Shown here one piece after another: positions 17,988 through 27,188 of a DNA stretch of 64,000 nucleotides. The translations under genes and the position numbers were made by a program. The notes under the pieces were generated by a model that had not been told where the DNA came from, did no database searches, and saw only the letters and a list, made by a program, of their open reading frames with translations. Location of the stretch: assembly GCA_030158665.1 (NCBI GenBank), contig JAOASM010000007.1, positions 151,146-215,145 on the forward strand, written 5' to 3'. The DNA is from Sediminibacterium sp. Lineage in GTDB: Bacteria > Bacteroidota > Bacteroidia > Chitinophagales > Chitinophagaceae. Positions within the stretch are counted from its first letter, which is position 1; each line of letters begins with the position of its first letter.

Positions 17988-20195
17988 ATGGTACACCAAA
18001 AAACAAAAGTTGTTTTGTGCACAATTTTATTGAGTATTAGCCTCAATAGTATTGCACAACAATTTACAGGGTTTAAAAACACTGATGCGCAAAAAAAACT
18101 TGAAGCAAATTTTGATAGTCATTTAAGTGCTAAGCGTGTAGGAGAAAACATTAAACTAATGTCTTCTGTGCCACACCATATTGGTTCAGTGGGTGGAAAA
18201 TTTGTTGCTGACGAAATTGCTAAACAATTTAAAGCTGCTGGTTGGGATACAAAAATTGTAACGTATCAATTATTATTTCCAACACCAATTACCCGCTTGC
18301 TAGAAATGAAGGGTGCAACCAACTTTAAAGCCTTATTGAAAGAGCCAGCATTAAAAGAGGATGCGACTTCTGCACAAGCAGATCAATTACCTACCTATAA
18401 TTGTTGGAGCGCGGATGGTGATGTGAACGCCGAGTTAGTATTTGTGAACTATGGTTTACCAGAAGATTATGAGACGCTTGCAAAATATGGCATCGATGTG
18501 AAAGGTAAAATAGTGATTGCAAAATATGGTAGAAGCTGGAGAGGCATTAAACCAAAAGTGGCGCAAGAACATGGTGCAATTGGTTGTTTAATTTATTCTG
18601 ATCCACAAGATGATGGTTATGGAGCGGGTGATGTGTATCCAGTAGGACCATTCAAAAACGAATATGGTGTACAAAGAGGATCTATTATGGATATGGTAAT
18701 TTATCCAGGCGACCCTAGTACACCCAACTATGCTTCAGTGGATGGAGCTCCTAGAGTAGATCACAACAATGCAGAGAACCTTTTAAAAATTCCTGTTCTA
18801 CCAATTAGTTATCATGATGCAGCACCATTGTTACAAGACATGGCGGGACCGGTTGCTCCAAAAGCATGGAGAGGAGGACTACCCTTTACATATCATATTG
18901 GACCAAGCAAATCTAAAGTGCATTTAAAATTAAATTTTGATTGGAAAATACGCCCAGCATACAATGTGATTGCAATGATTCAGGGTAGCCAATATCCAGA
19001 CCAATGGGTGATCAGAGGAAACCACCACGACGCCTGGGTAAATGGCGCAAACGACCCTGTAAGTGGCATGGCTGCAGAACTTGATGAGGCTATTGCGATT
19101 GGATCCTTGGTAAAAGCAGGATGGAAGCCAAAAAGAACCCTAGTTTACTGTGCTTGGGATGCAGAAGAACAAGGATTAATGGGATCTGTTGAGTGGGTAG
19201 AAGAACACGCCGCTTCTTTACAAGCTAAAGCGGTGGCCTATATTAATTCTGATGGAAATGGAAGGGGCTTCTTGGGTGCAGAGGGTTCACATGCGTTCAC
19301 TGGATTAATGACGGATATTAGTAAATCAATTATTGATCCTCAAACAGGCGTGACTGTTTTCGAAAGACAAAGAGCCAATCGTGCAACTGAGGCAACAACA
19401 ATAACAGCTAAAAAAGAAATTTTAAATAGCACAACCTATCCTTTAGGCGCCATGGGATCAGGATCTGATTATTCTTCGTTCATTCAACACGTGGGCGTAC
19501 CATCATTAAATATTGGTTTTGGTGGAGAAAACGAAGGAGGAGAATACCATTCTATTTATGATTCTTACGATCACTATTCAAAATACAAAGATCCTGGATT
19601 TGCATATGGCGTTGCACTTGCGCAAACCGCAGGACGCGCTGCATTGAGGTTATCAGAAGCAGATGCCCTGCCATTTGATTTTACCGCTTTACATAAAACC
19701 GTTAAGGGTTATATTACAGAGTTGATGACGAATGTGGAGCAAATGCGCGAAAAAGCTAAAGTGGAAAACGAATTGGTTAATACTAAAGCATACGCTGTTG
19801 CAGCCGATCCTACAGAAGGATTAAAACTACCAACAACTGTGGCAGAGGTTCCTTATATCGATTTTGCGCCGATCTTAAATGCATTAACACGTTTAGAAAA
19901 ATCTTCACAACAAGTAGAGCAAGTAAAAGTAAACGCGGATGCACAAAAATTAGCAGCAATGAATGCTAAAATTTATAAAGCAGAACAGGCTTTATTAATG
20001 TCTAGTGGCCTACCACGCAGGCCATGGTATAAACATAGCTTATACGCACCGGGTTTCTATACTGGTTATGGCGTTAAAACAATTCCAGGCGTTCGCGAAG
20101 CTATTGAACAAAAAAATTGGTCAGAAACAAGCGCTCAAATAGGAGAAGTAGCAGCAGCAATCAACAGATTGGCAGACTATTTAGAAACACTATAA
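17988..20195 (+). CDS. Secreted M28 family metallopeptidase (glutamate carboxypeptidase II-like)
   Basis: 735 aa with a signal peptide (KVVLCTILLSISLNSIAQ). After an N-terminal part there is a PA domain (VKGKIVIAKYGRSWRG) and then the di-zinc peptidase domain: RGNHHDAWVNGANDPVSG supplies His and Asp, AWDAEEQGLMGSVEW the catalytic Glu and a ligand, INSDGNGRGF an Asp, and GEYHSIYDSYDHY the last His. The C-terminal helical domain resembles the transferrin-receptor-like dimerisation domain. This is the GCPII/PSMA architecture. It is exported, presumably to trim peptides from the periplasm or medium. The ATG start is consistent with the signal peptide. Confidence 0.93.
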   Translation: MVHQKTKVVLCTILLSISLNSIAQQFTGFKNTDAQKKLEANFDSHLSAKRVGENIKLMSSVPHHIGSVGGKFVADEIAKQFKAAGWDTKIVTYQLLFPTPITRLLEMKGATNFKALLKEPALKEDATSAQADQLPTYNCWSADGDVNAELVFVNYGLPEDYETLAKYGIDVKGKIVIAKYGRSWRGIKPKVAQEHGAIGCLIYSDPQDDGYGAGDVYPVGPFKNEYGVQRGSIMDMVIYPGDPSTPNYASVDGAPRVDHNNAENLLKIPVLPISYHDAAPLLQDMAGPVAPKAWRGGLPFTYHIGPSKSKVHLKLNFDWKIRPAYNVIAMIQGSQYPDQWVIRGNHHDAWVNGANDPVSGMAAELDEAIAIGSLVKAGWKPKRTLVYCAWDAEEQGLMGSVEWVEEHAASLQAKAVAYINSDGNGRGFLGAEGSHAFTGLMTDISKSIIDPQTGVTVFERQRANRATEATTITAKKEILNSTTYPLGAMGSGSDYSSFIQHVGVPSLNIGFGGENEGGEYHSIYDSYDHYSKYKDPGFAYGVALAQTAGRAALRLSEADALPFDFTALHKTVKGYITELMTNVEQMREKAKVENELVNTKAYAVAADPTEGLKLPTTVAEVPYIDFAPILNALTRLEKSSQQVEQVKVNADAQKLAAMNAKIYKAEQALLMSSGLPRRPWYKHSLYAPGFYTGYGVKTIPGVREAIEQKNWSETSAQIGEVAAAINRLADYLETL

Positions 20196-20231
20196 GGCTT
20201 TATTTTAACTAAACTATTTAAGGTTTGCGCT

Positions 20232-20239
20232 TACCTTTG
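20232..20239 (+). promoter_or_regulatory. -7 box (TACCTTTG) of uvrB
   Basis: Exact TAnnTTTG match ending only 3 nt before the uvrB ATG at 20243, predicting a leaderless message. Confidence 0.6.
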
Positions 20240-20242
20240 CGT

Positions 20243-22282
20243 ATGCCTTTTAAACTTCATTCCAACTACACACCCTCGGGCGATCAGCCAACTGCAATTG
20301 CGCAACTGACCGAGGGTGTGCTGAATGGAGATGCACAACAAACGCTCTTGGGGGTAACGGGTTCTGGTAAAACTTTTACCATTGCCAATTTGATACAAAA
20401 CGTTCAACGCCCCACCCTCGTCTTAACACATAACAAAACACTAGTTGCTCAATTGTATGGAGAATTTAAACAATTCTTTCCAGACAACGCAGTGGGCTAT
20501 TTTGTGTCTTATTATGATTACTATCAACCAGAAGCTTACTTACCAACATCTGGAGTATATATTGAAAAAGATTTAAGCATTAACGAGGAGCTTGATAAGT
20601 TAAGGCTTCAGGCAACTGCACAATTATTAAGTGGACGAAGGGATATTGTGATTGTAGCGAGCGTGAGTTGTATCTATGGTATGGGAAATCCAACCGAGTA
20701 TGAAAACGGAATCATTCGAATTCATCAAGGACAAATATTATCACGCCAAGCATTTTTACACGCACTAGTTAATAGCTTATATCACCGATCTGTAACCGAA
20801 TTTGATCGTGGTGCATTTAGGGTGAATGGAGATACGGTAGACATTCGTTTGCCCTATGTTGATTATGGTTACCGCATCACTTTCTTTGGGGATGAGATTG
20901 AATCTATTGAAAGCATAGAAATAGAAACAGGAAAAAGAATTGAACCCATGGAGAACGCGGCGATCTTTCCAGCTAATTTATACATGGCGCCTAAAGAAAT
21001 GCTACAAGAAATTATTGTCGAAATACAAGACGAGTTGCGCGCACAGGTGGAGTATTTTAAAAACGTGGGAAAGCCACAAGAGGCTGCAAGGATAAAGGAA
21101 AGAGTTGAATATGATATTGAGATGATTAGAGAATTAGGCTATTGTACGGGTATTGAAAACTATTCTAGATTTTTTGATCGACGCAAGCCAGGAACAAGAC
21201 CATTCTGCTTATTGGATTATTTTCCAAAAGATTTTTTATGTGTAATAGACGAAAGTCACGTGACGATTCCGCAAATTTCTGGTATGTATGGCGGAGATAG
21301 AAGTAGAAAAATGAATTTAGTGGAATTTGGTTTTAGACTACCAAGCGCCATTGACAATAGGCCGCTCAACTTTAACGAGTTTGAACAAGTGATTGGACAA
21401 ACCATTTTTGTAAGCGCTACACCGGGTGAATATGAATTAGAAAAAACAGGAGGACTTATTGTAGAACAGGTGGTACGTCCAACTGGATTATTGGATCCTC
21501 CCATCGAAGTGCGTCCTACAAAAAACCAAATTGATGATTTATTAGACGAGATCGCCATGCAGGTGGAGAAGGGAGATCGCGTATTGGTGACCACCTTGAC
21601 CAAAAAGATGGCAGAGGAGATGGATCGCTATTTGTCTAAGATCAATATCAAATCAAAATACATTCATAGTGATATAGACGCATTAGAGCGCGTAGAGATA
21701 CTAAGAGAGTTGCGCCTTGGTGTGATTGATGTGTTGGTGGGTGTGAACTTATTAAGAGAGGGTTTAGATCTTCCAGAGGTCTCTTTGGTGGTGGTCTTAG
21801 ATGCGGATAAAGAAGGATTTTTAAGAAATGAAAAATCATTAACACAAACCGCGGGTCGTGCGGCAAGAAACGTAAGGGGTCGTGTTATATTTTATGGAGA
21901 TCAAATTACAACAAGCATGCAACGTACGATCGATGAAACCAATCGTCGTCGATCAAAACAGATTCAATACAATAAAGAGCACAACATTACCCCAACGACT
22001 ATTGTAAAATCAATAGATCAGGTGATGAAGCAAACGGCGGTATTAGACATAAAGGGATATAGTCAAGACAATATCAATATACGCACGACAGACGCGTTGA
22101 ATATGGTTGCAGAGCCCAACAGCGAATACAAAACAATTCCGCAAATGGAAAAAGCCATTTTGCAAACTAAAAAGCAAATGGAAAAAATGGCGAAAGCCTT
22201 GGACTTTATGGAAGCTGCAAAATTGCGTGACGAAATGTTTAGAATGGAATTACAATTAGAAAAAATGAAAGCCACCTCCTAA
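20243..22282 (+). CDS. uvrB: Excinuclease ABC subunit B
   Basis: Damage-verifying helicase of nucleotide excision repair, 679 aa. Walker A is LLGVTGSGKTFTIANLI, the DNA-wrapping beta-hairpin is YFVSYYDYYQPEAYLP, and helicase motifs include DESHVTIPQISGMYGGDRSR, ERVEILRELRLG, LREGLDLPEVSLV and QTAGRAARN. A UVR domain closes the protein (QMEKMAKALDFMEAAKLRDE) for UvrC contact. An in-frame TTG 18 bp upstream would add MRLPLR, but that stretch is the -7 box, so the ATG at 20243 is chosen. pnuC follows after 4 bp, so uvrB-pnuC-nadR look like one transcript. Confidence 0.97.
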   Translation: MPFKLHSNYTPSGDQPTAIAQLTEGVLNGDAQQTLLGVTGSGKTFTIANLIQNVQRPTLVLTHNKTLVAQLYGEFKQFFPDNAVGYFVSYYDYYQPEAYLPTSGVYIEKDLSINEELDKLRLQATAQLLSGRRDIVIVASVSCIYGMGNPTEYENGIIRIHQGQILSRQAFLHALVNSLYHRSVTEFDRGAFRVNGDTVDIRLPYVDYGYRITFFGDEIESIESIEIETGKRIEPMENAAIFPANLYMAPKEMLQEIIVEIQDELRAQVEYFKNVGKPQEAARIKERVEYDIEMIRELGYCTGIENYSRFFDRRKPGTRPFCLLDYFPKDFLCVIDESHVTIPQISGMYGGDRSRKMNLVEFGFRLPSAIDNRPLNFNEFEQVIGQTIFVSATPGEYELEKTGGLIVEQVVRPTGLLDPPIEVRPTKNQIDDLLDEIAMQVEKGDRVLVTTLTKKMAEEMDRYLSKINIKSKYIHSDIDALERVEILRELRLGVIDVLVGVNLLREGLDLPEVSLVVVLDADKEGFLRNEKSLTQTAGRAARNVRGRVIFYGDQITTSMQRTIDETNRRRSKQIQYNKEHNITPTTIVKSIDQVMKQTAVLDIKGYSQDNINIRTTDALNMVAEPNSEYKTIPQMEKAILQTKKQMEKMAKALDFMEAAKLRDEMFRMELQLEKMKATS

Positions 22283-22286
22283 ATAA

Positions 22287-22907
22287 ATGAACGATTTTTT
22301 TGTAGCAGTATACAATGGTTTAATTCAAACAACATGGATAGAAGCAATCGCTGTTCTGATGGGCATCGTATCGGTTTGGTATAGCCGAAAGGAAAATATA
22401 TTGGTCTTCCCAACGGGGATCATCAACACAACATTGTATATCTACTTAAGCTTCAAGGGACATTTATTAGGAGAAGCTAGTGTTAATTTATACTACACCA
22501 TCATGAGTGTATATGGTTGGTATTGGTGGTCTCGAAAGAAAGAGGACCAAGTCACCAACGCATTACAGATTACCGAAAGCAATAACCAACAAAGAGTACA
22601 GCAATTGCTAGTCTTTATTGGTTTTTATGCTGTTTTGTTTTTTGTCCTACAATTTTTAAAAAACAATTTTGCGCCAGACGCCATTCCTTGGGCGGATGCA
22701 TTGGCAAGCGCATCTGCTTATACCGCGATGTGGTTGATGGCAAAGAAAAAAGTGGAGAGTTGGATTTGGTGGATCGTCACCAACATTACATCCATACCAC
22801 TCTATTTTATTAAAGGATACGCCTTTACAAGTTTTCAGTTTATTGTATTATTGATCTTAGCAATTGCGGGATATATTTCTTGGAAAGAAAAAGCGAAAAA
22901 GCAATGA
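22287..22907 (+). CDS. pnuC: Nicotinamide riboside transporter PnuC
   Basis: 206 aa inner-membrane protein with about seven hydrophobic segments. The family signature appears as VSVWYSRKENILVFPTGIIN, YYTIMSVYGWYWW (aromatic substrate-stacking residues) and ESWIWWIVTNITSIPLYFIKG. It imports nicotinamide riboside by facilitated diffusion, trapped inside by phosphorylation. Its stop overlaps the nadR start by ATGA, so the importer and the kinase are translationally coupled. Confidence 0.95.
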   Translation: MNDFFVAVYNGLIQTTWIEAIAVLMGIVSVWYSRKENILVFPTGIINTTLYIYLSFKGHLLGEASVNLYYTIMSVYGWYWWSRKKEDQVTNALQITESNNQQRVQQLLVFIGFYAVLFFVLQFLKNNFAPDAIPWADALASASAYTAMWLMAKKKVESWIWWIVTNITSIPLYFIKGYAFTSFQFIVLLILAIAGYISWKEKAKKQ

Positions 22908-23467
22908 AACCAATTCAAAAAATAGTCGTAATAGGTCCAGAATCTACAGGTAAGTCAACGCTTTGTGCCGCCCTGTCAGAGCACTATCAAACTACTTGGA
23001 CGCCTGAGTATGCAAGACAATATTTATCTGAGCACGGAACCAATTACACCTATGAGGATTTATTGACAATAGCAAAAGGTCAAATTAAAAACGAAGAGGA
23101 TGCAATTGCACAAGTCCAACAAAAAGTAGTAGGAGAAGCAGACCAAAAAAATAGCCTAAAATTAATTGTTGATACAGATATGTATGTGATGAAGGTTTGG
23201 TGTGAATATGTTTTTAACAATTGTCATCACTATATCTTAGAACAAATTAATCAGCGTAGTTATGACCTTTACCTGCTCTGTGATATAGACCTGCCATGGG
23301 CCGCAGACGAAATGCGCGAATACCCTGACGAACAACCACGCATTGAATTGTTTACGATTTATAAGGAATTATTGATCAACCAAAATACACCCTGGGCCAT
23401 TGTAAGTGGAATTGGGGAAGCAAGAACACAAAAAGCTATTCAGGCGATAGATCAATATTTAAAATAA
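22904..23467 (+). CDS. nadR: NadR-like ribosylnicotinamide kinase (AAA_28 ATPase)
   Basis: 187 aa. The P-loop is VVIGPESTGKSTLCAAL near residues 10-23, followed by TPEYARQYLSEHG, LIVDTDMYVMKVWCEYVF and LCDIDLPWAADEMREYP, which match the C-terminal kinase domain of NadR. It phosphorylates nicotinamide riboside to NMN. It lacks both the DNA-binding domain and the adenylyltransferase domain of enteric NadR, so only the kinase role is expected. The ATG start lies within the last bases of pnuC (ATGA overlap); a longer ORF begins at 22880 but overlaps pnuC more deeply. Confidence 0.92.
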   Translation: MKPIQKIVVIGPESTGKSTLCAALSEHYQTTWTPEYARQYLSEHGTNYTYEDLLTIAKGQIKNEEDAIAQVQQKVVGEADQKNSLKLIVDTDMYVMKVWCEYVFNNCHHYILEQINQRSYDLYLLCDIDLPWAADEMREYPDEQPRIELFTIYKELLINQNTPWAIVSGIGEARTQKAIQAIDQYLK

Positions 23468-23480
23468 AACAACAATCCAC

Positions 23481-23511
23481 AAAAGCGCCCGCTTTATGCA
23501 CTTTTTGTTTT
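23481..23511 (+). terminator. Possible weak terminator after nadR
   Basis: An imperfect 8 bp stem (23481-23488 with 23498-23505, one mismatch) with a T-rich tail. It lies between the convergent nadR and mtgA genes. Confidence 0.35.
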
Positions 23512-23552
23512 GAAAATAAAAAAATTGTGAAATAGCTGGTGGATAAACCCGA

Positions 23553-24248
23553 TTATTTTTTTCTAATTAAATTTCTAACATCTTCATCCCCCTCCAAGTT
23601 GTTCATTTCTCTTAGTATTTGTGGATAACGCCACGCAACTCTCCTTGTCATTGGACGCGCTGTGAATTTCTTTGGATTAGGAAGACCCGCTATAATCATT
23701 GCAGCTTCGGAGCGCGATAAATTTTTAGCAGATTTTTTAAAATAATGTTGTGCTGCAGCTTCTACACCAAAACAGCCAGGACCCGTTTCAATCACGTTTA
23801 AGTATACTTCTAAAATTCTTTTTTTACCCCAAACCAATTCAATTAAAAAAGTAAAATAAAACTCGGGTAACTTTCGAATATACTTATCATATTGTCCCCC
23901 CTGCCATAAGAATACATTTTTAGCAACTTGTTGGGTTATAGTGCTAGCGCCGCCACCCAGAGGAATTCTAGATTTCTTTTTTTTCTTTTTTGGCTTAAAA
24001 CTTCTTTCCATCGCCTCCAAGTCAACACCAATATGATCCGGGAAAGCCTGGTCTTCACTAGCGATTGCGGCCAATTTGATATTATAAGACATATCTTCCC
24101 AAGCCACATAGTCTCTTTTTAATCCCAAACCAAAAGCATTGGTGATTTGAGTAATAGTAATAGGAGGGAAAAGAAATCGAGTAATAACTACATAGAGTAA
24201 TGAACTAAGGAACAGATACCAAATGACGCGTTTTATTTTTTTAATCAA
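23553..24248 (-). CDS. mtgA: Monofunctional biosynthetic peptidoglycan transglycosylase
   Basis: 231 aa GT51 enzyme polymerising glycan strands from lipid II. A single N-terminal TM helix (VIWYLFLSSLLYVVITRF) anchors the catalytic domain in the periplasm. Motifs: AIASEDQAFPDHIGVD (catalytic Glu), GASTITQQVAKNVFLWQ, RILEVYLNVIETGPGCFGVE and SEAAMIIAGLPNPKKF. No transpeptidase domain follows. The start codon is TTG at 24246-24248; a TGA in the same frame lies three codons upstream and no ATG is available, so TTG is probably real. A TATAATTG sequence near the start could be the -7 box. Confidence 0.94.
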   Translation of the reverse strand: MIKKIKRVIWYLFLSSLLYVVITRFLFPPITITQITNAFGLGLKRDYVAWEDMSYNIKLAAIASEDQAFPDHIGVDLEAMERSFKPKKKKKKSRIPLGGGASTITQQVAKNVFLWQGGQYDKYIRKLPEFYFTFLIELVWGKKRILEVYLNVIETGPGCFGVEAAAQHYFKKSAKNLSRSEAAMIIAGLPNPKKFTARPMTRRVAWRYPQILREMNNLEGDEDVRNLIRKK

Positions 24249-24298
24249 AACTGTTCAATTATAATTTTTGTAATCTTTTTTAAATAATTGTGGAGCAA

Positions 24299-24856
24299 TT
24301 ATAAAATTTCTACACTAAATCTTTTACCAATTGGTCGATAGGGTGGATTTTTTTTAGCCATCCATCTACCAATAAAATAGGCACCAAGACCACCGGCGAT
24401 TGATGGAATATTTTTTGAATCAAACACAGACTCTTTATTGATGATTGAGTTAGTGATATTTAAGCCACTATATAATAATCCACCAATTTTTAAAAACGCA
24501 CCGTTAGCGAATACGCTTTGGTATTGACCTTTGTCTTTCGCAAATGCGCGAATTTCATTGATATGTAAAGTGAGCGTGCCCAGTCTTAAGGTGTCTTGTC
24601 CATAAGTACCATAGGCGGTCATAACCGTTTGAAGCGCATATTGCTTTACTTGTATAGAGTCGTTTTTAACCCATTGTATTTGACCACTAATCCACTGACG
24701 ATTGCTGAATTCAAATTCAATGTAATTGTCCTTGGTAAAAGATTTAATGGTTACTCCTCTATCTTTTAAGACGAGTACATTTCCAGATTGTGCTTTAACA
24801 ATCGTTGCTTGTACCAATAGGCACGCACAAAAAAACAAAAGGGTTATTTTTTTCAC
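24299..24856 (-). CDS. Secreted protein of unknown function
   Basis: 185 aa with a signal peptide (MKKITLLFFCACLLVQATIV, cleavage probably after KA) and a GTG start. The middle is beta-rich with FSNRQWISGQIQWVKNDSI and DTLRLGTLTLHINEIRAFAK, which could form a small barrel-like domain. A more hydrophobic stretch follows (IPSIAGGLGAYFIGRWMAKK). I do not recognise a family with a known function. It lies 50 bp before mtgA on the same strand and could share a transcript with it; a periplasmic or outer-membrane location is inferred from the signal peptide only. Confidence 0.75.
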   Translation of the reverse strand: MKKITLLFFCACLLVQATIVKAQSGNVLVLKDRGVTIKSFTKDNYIEFEFSNRQWISGQIQWVKNDSIQVKQYALQTVMTAYGTYGQDTLRLGTLTLHINEIRAFAKDKGQYQSVFANGAFLKIGGLLYSGLNITNSIINKESVFDSKNIPSIAGGLGAYFIGRWMAKKNPPYRPIGKRFSVEIL

Positions 24857-24933
24857 AATACCAAATTACAATAAAGCCAACTAAAACGAACCAAAATGGT
24901 CTAAATGTTTCTGAAAGAGCACGAGGTTTTGAC

Positions 24934-25584
24934 CTAATAGATCAATAGTGCACTATATAAAAGTGCGGCGCTAAAGATTAATATGATGATACCCGATACA
25001 CGATTGATCCAAAGCAGACTTTTTTCTGTCAGCCTAGGTCTTAGTTTGCCAGCTAAAAACACTTTTAATAAATCAGACAATAAAACAAAACCAAGGCATG
25101 TGCCAAATACAACTAGTTTATATTGAGTAGGATTGGTCGTATCATCTGCGCTAGTATTAATGGCAGCCGTCCAAGCAAACCAAAATAAAAATACACTAGG
25201 GTTTAAGGTATTCATTAAGAACCCCGAAAAATAAGAACCAATCAGATCTTTGGTGCTTGCCTGTTTATGTACCCCATCCACCCCCATGTTTTCTAGCTTT
25301 AATTTTTTTAAAAACAAAGTGTATAAACCCATCAACAATAAAAATCCAGCACCGGCCAATGCAATGGTAGATTTGTGGTTGAGTACTACATTAAATAAGG
25401 AAGTAAATACATTACATACAAAAAGCAAAACCAGGTCACTGCTCGAAACGCCCGCCACAAAGGCATATCCAGAGCGCTTTCCGTTGGTTAGACTTTGTTT
25501 GATAATAGCGAATATCACGGGTCCAATGGAAATGCTTAAAATCAATCCCAACAACAAACCCTTTAAAAGTGGTGCGATTAACAT
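24934..25584 (-). CDS. LysE/RhtB family exporter
   Basis: 216 aa with about six TM segments. The N-terminus GLILSISIGPVIFAIIKQSL and the following RSGYAFVAGVSSSDLVLL match the LysE/RhtB translocator signature (GPxxxxxxxxxxxxGxxxGxxxAxGxxxGD-like, with SSSD in place of GxxxGD). Such proteins export amino acids or small amino derivatives across the inner membrane. The start codon overlaps the end of the upstream GH3 gene by 7 bp, so the two are probably translated from one message. The substrate is unknown. Confidence 0.87.
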   Translation of the reverse strand: MLIAPLLKGLLLGLILSISIGPVIFAIIKQSLTNGKRSGYAFVAGVSSSDLVLLFVCNVFTSLFNVVLNHKSTIALAGAGFLLLMGLYTLFLKKLKLENMGVDGVHKQASTKDLIGSYFSGFLMNTLNPSVFLFWFAWTAAINTSADDTTNPTQYKLVVFGTCLGFVLLSDLLKVFLAGKLRPRLTEKSLLWINRVSGIIILIFSAALLYSALLIY

Positions 25585-27107
25585 TCGCCTTGATTATTTA
25601 TAAACGTCTTCCAATCGGATAACATCTCGCCTTTTAAGACTCTAGGAAATTTGTGTTGACCCCCAATTTTTCCTTTACTTTCCATGAATCCCATAAAACA
25701 ACTTTCTTTAAGTACGGATACCTGAATGGCCTTAAGCGCACTCTTTCTTTCTACAGCATAATCGTCGTTTAGTTGAATTAGTTTTTCATCTATTTTTTCT
25801 GCCAATAAAATTGCATCAATGTTTTGATCACACGCCACATACCAATGGTGCGCAAAGAAGTTACCGTGCGGTTCACCGGTTACCGTGTATTCTGGAATAG
25901 ACAGATTCAACTCTTCACTAACTAGTTGAATGGCTTTATTCATATTGTCTACACTTAGGTGTTCACCCACTAAGCTTAAAAAATGTTTGGTTCTTCCTGT
26001 AATGATAATTTCGGCATTGGACTTGTCTACAAAGCGAACGGTGTCGCCAATTAAATAACGCCAAGCGCCAGCAGGTGTACTAATTAAAATCGCATAATCC
26101 TTACCCTCTTCAACTTCGTGAATCATTAAGGCTTCTGGCTTTTCCACCATTTCACCATTTTCATCAAAATTATTTTCATCAAAAGGAACGAATTCAAAAA
26201 AGATATGTTGGTTATAAGACAAACGCATACCCACTGCATTTTGTTTGTCCTGCCAAGCTAAAAAGCCTTCGCTTGCTAAATAGGTTTCAATATATTCAAT
26301 AGGCCTTCCTAATAATTTTTCAAAACCATGTTTATAGGGTTCAAAACTTACGCCGCCATGAACGAAAAAAGTAAGATTGGGCCAAATCTCATGTATGTTT
26401 TTAAGTTGATAACGTTCGATCACCATTTCAAGACACATTTGTATCCAAGCGGGAACACCAATGATAAAACTGATATCCCATTCAGGCGCTTTCTCAACAA
26501 TCTCTTTTAATTTTTTATTCCAATCACGCTCTTTGGCAATTTTTTTACCGGGTTTATAAAAGGGCTGAAACCAAAAAGGCGCTTTCTTAGCTGTAATGCC
26601 ACTTAGGTCGCCTGCATAATAGCCAGCTCCTTTTTGTAAATCTGTACTACCGCCCAGCGTGAGCCATCCACGACCTAGTGCAGACAAGGGCACATCACGG
26701 TATTTGAACAAGCTAATCAACTGCTTGATCATAATGATTTTATTACCTCTTAACAAGTCGTTTGTAACAGGAATATATTTACTAGCAGCTTCGCTGGTGC
26801 CACTGCTCAATGCAAAATAATTAATCTTTCCAGGCCAACAGATATCGGTCTGCCCTTCAAGTGTTAGATGCCACCACTCTTGATAGATCTTGTTGTAATT
26901 GTAACTAGGTACCACTTCTTGAAATCTTTTTCCAATATGTCTGCTAGTTAAAATTTCGTCGAATTTATTTTTTTGGCCGAAAGCCGTGTATTGTGCACGT
27001 TTTAATAACTTTTTAAGCACGCGCAATTGAGCGCTTCTTGGACTTCTTGGCGGAATTCCGAGTGCCTTACTAAGGCTCTTAGGTAAATTAATCTCAAAAA
27101 TCGGCAT
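25578..27107 (-). CDS. GH3 family acyl-adenylate-forming protein (copy 1)
   Basis: 509 aa. The adenylation motif FALSSGTSEAASKYIPVT near residue 97 corresponds to the SSGTT phosphate loop of the GH3/ANL superfamily. HGGVSFEPYKHGFEKLLG and YIETYLASEGFLAWQD mark the middle. YAILISTPAGAWRYLIGDTV, then IITGRTKHFLSLVGEHLS and the C-terminal FMGFMESKGKIGGQHKFPRV are also typical. Plant GH3 enzymes conjugate amino acids to hormones; bacterial members are of unknown substrate. Overlap with the lysE-type exporter suggests a make-and-export pair (inference). A minus-strand TATTTTTG box lies at 27144-27151. Confidence 0.88.
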   Translation of the reverse strand: MPIFEINLPKSLSKALGIPPRSPRSAQLRVLKKLLKRAQYTAFGQKNKFDEILTSRHIGKRFQEVVPSYNYNKIYQEWWHLTLEGQTDICWPGKINYFALSSGTSEAASKYIPVTNDLLRGNKIIMIKQLISLFKYRDVPLSALGRGWLTLGGSTDLQKGAGYYAGDLSGITAKKAPFWFQPFYKPGKKIAKERDWNKKLKEIVEKAPEWDISFIIGVPAWIQMCLEMVIERYQLKNIHEIWPNLTFFVHGGVSFEPYKHGFEKLLGRPIEYIETYLASEGFLAWQDKQNAVGMRLSYNQHIFFEFVPFDENNFDENGEMVEKPEALMIHEVEEGKDYAILISTPAGAWRYLIGDTVRFVDKSNAEIIITGRTKHFLSLVGEHLSVDNMNKAIQLVSEELNLSIPEYTVTGEPHGNFFAHHWYVACDQNIDAILLAEKIDEKLIQLNDDYAVERKSALKAIQVSVLKESCFMGFMESKGKIGGQHKFPRVLKGEMLSDWKTFINNQGEC

Positions 27108-27143
27108 CTACAGAATCGGGTTTTTACTTTTATAGATTAGTTA

Positions 27144-27151
27144 CAAAAATA
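27144..27151 (-). promoter_or_regulatory. -7 box (TATTTTTG) of GH3-lysE
   Basis: Exact TAnnTTTG match on the minus strand, 36 nt before the GH3 ATG, in the divergent region shared with suhB. Confidence 0.5.
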
Positions 27152-27176
27152 CGAATGTTATTCGAGCAAACGAGCC

Positions 27177-27184
27177 TACTTTTG
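27177..27184 (+). promoter_or_regulatory. -7 box (TACTTTTG) of suhB-thiL
   Basis: Exact TAnnTTTG match ending 4 nt before the ATG at 27189, again predicting an almost leaderless transcript. Confidence 0.6.
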
Positions 27185-27188
27185 TACT

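Noticed and set aside
23538..23628. Two DnaA-box-like 9-mers near the mtgA 3' end (23538, one mismatch; 23620, exact)
   Set aside because: One lies inside the mtgA coding sequence and there is no AT-rich element; likely chance or a DnaA titration site at best.
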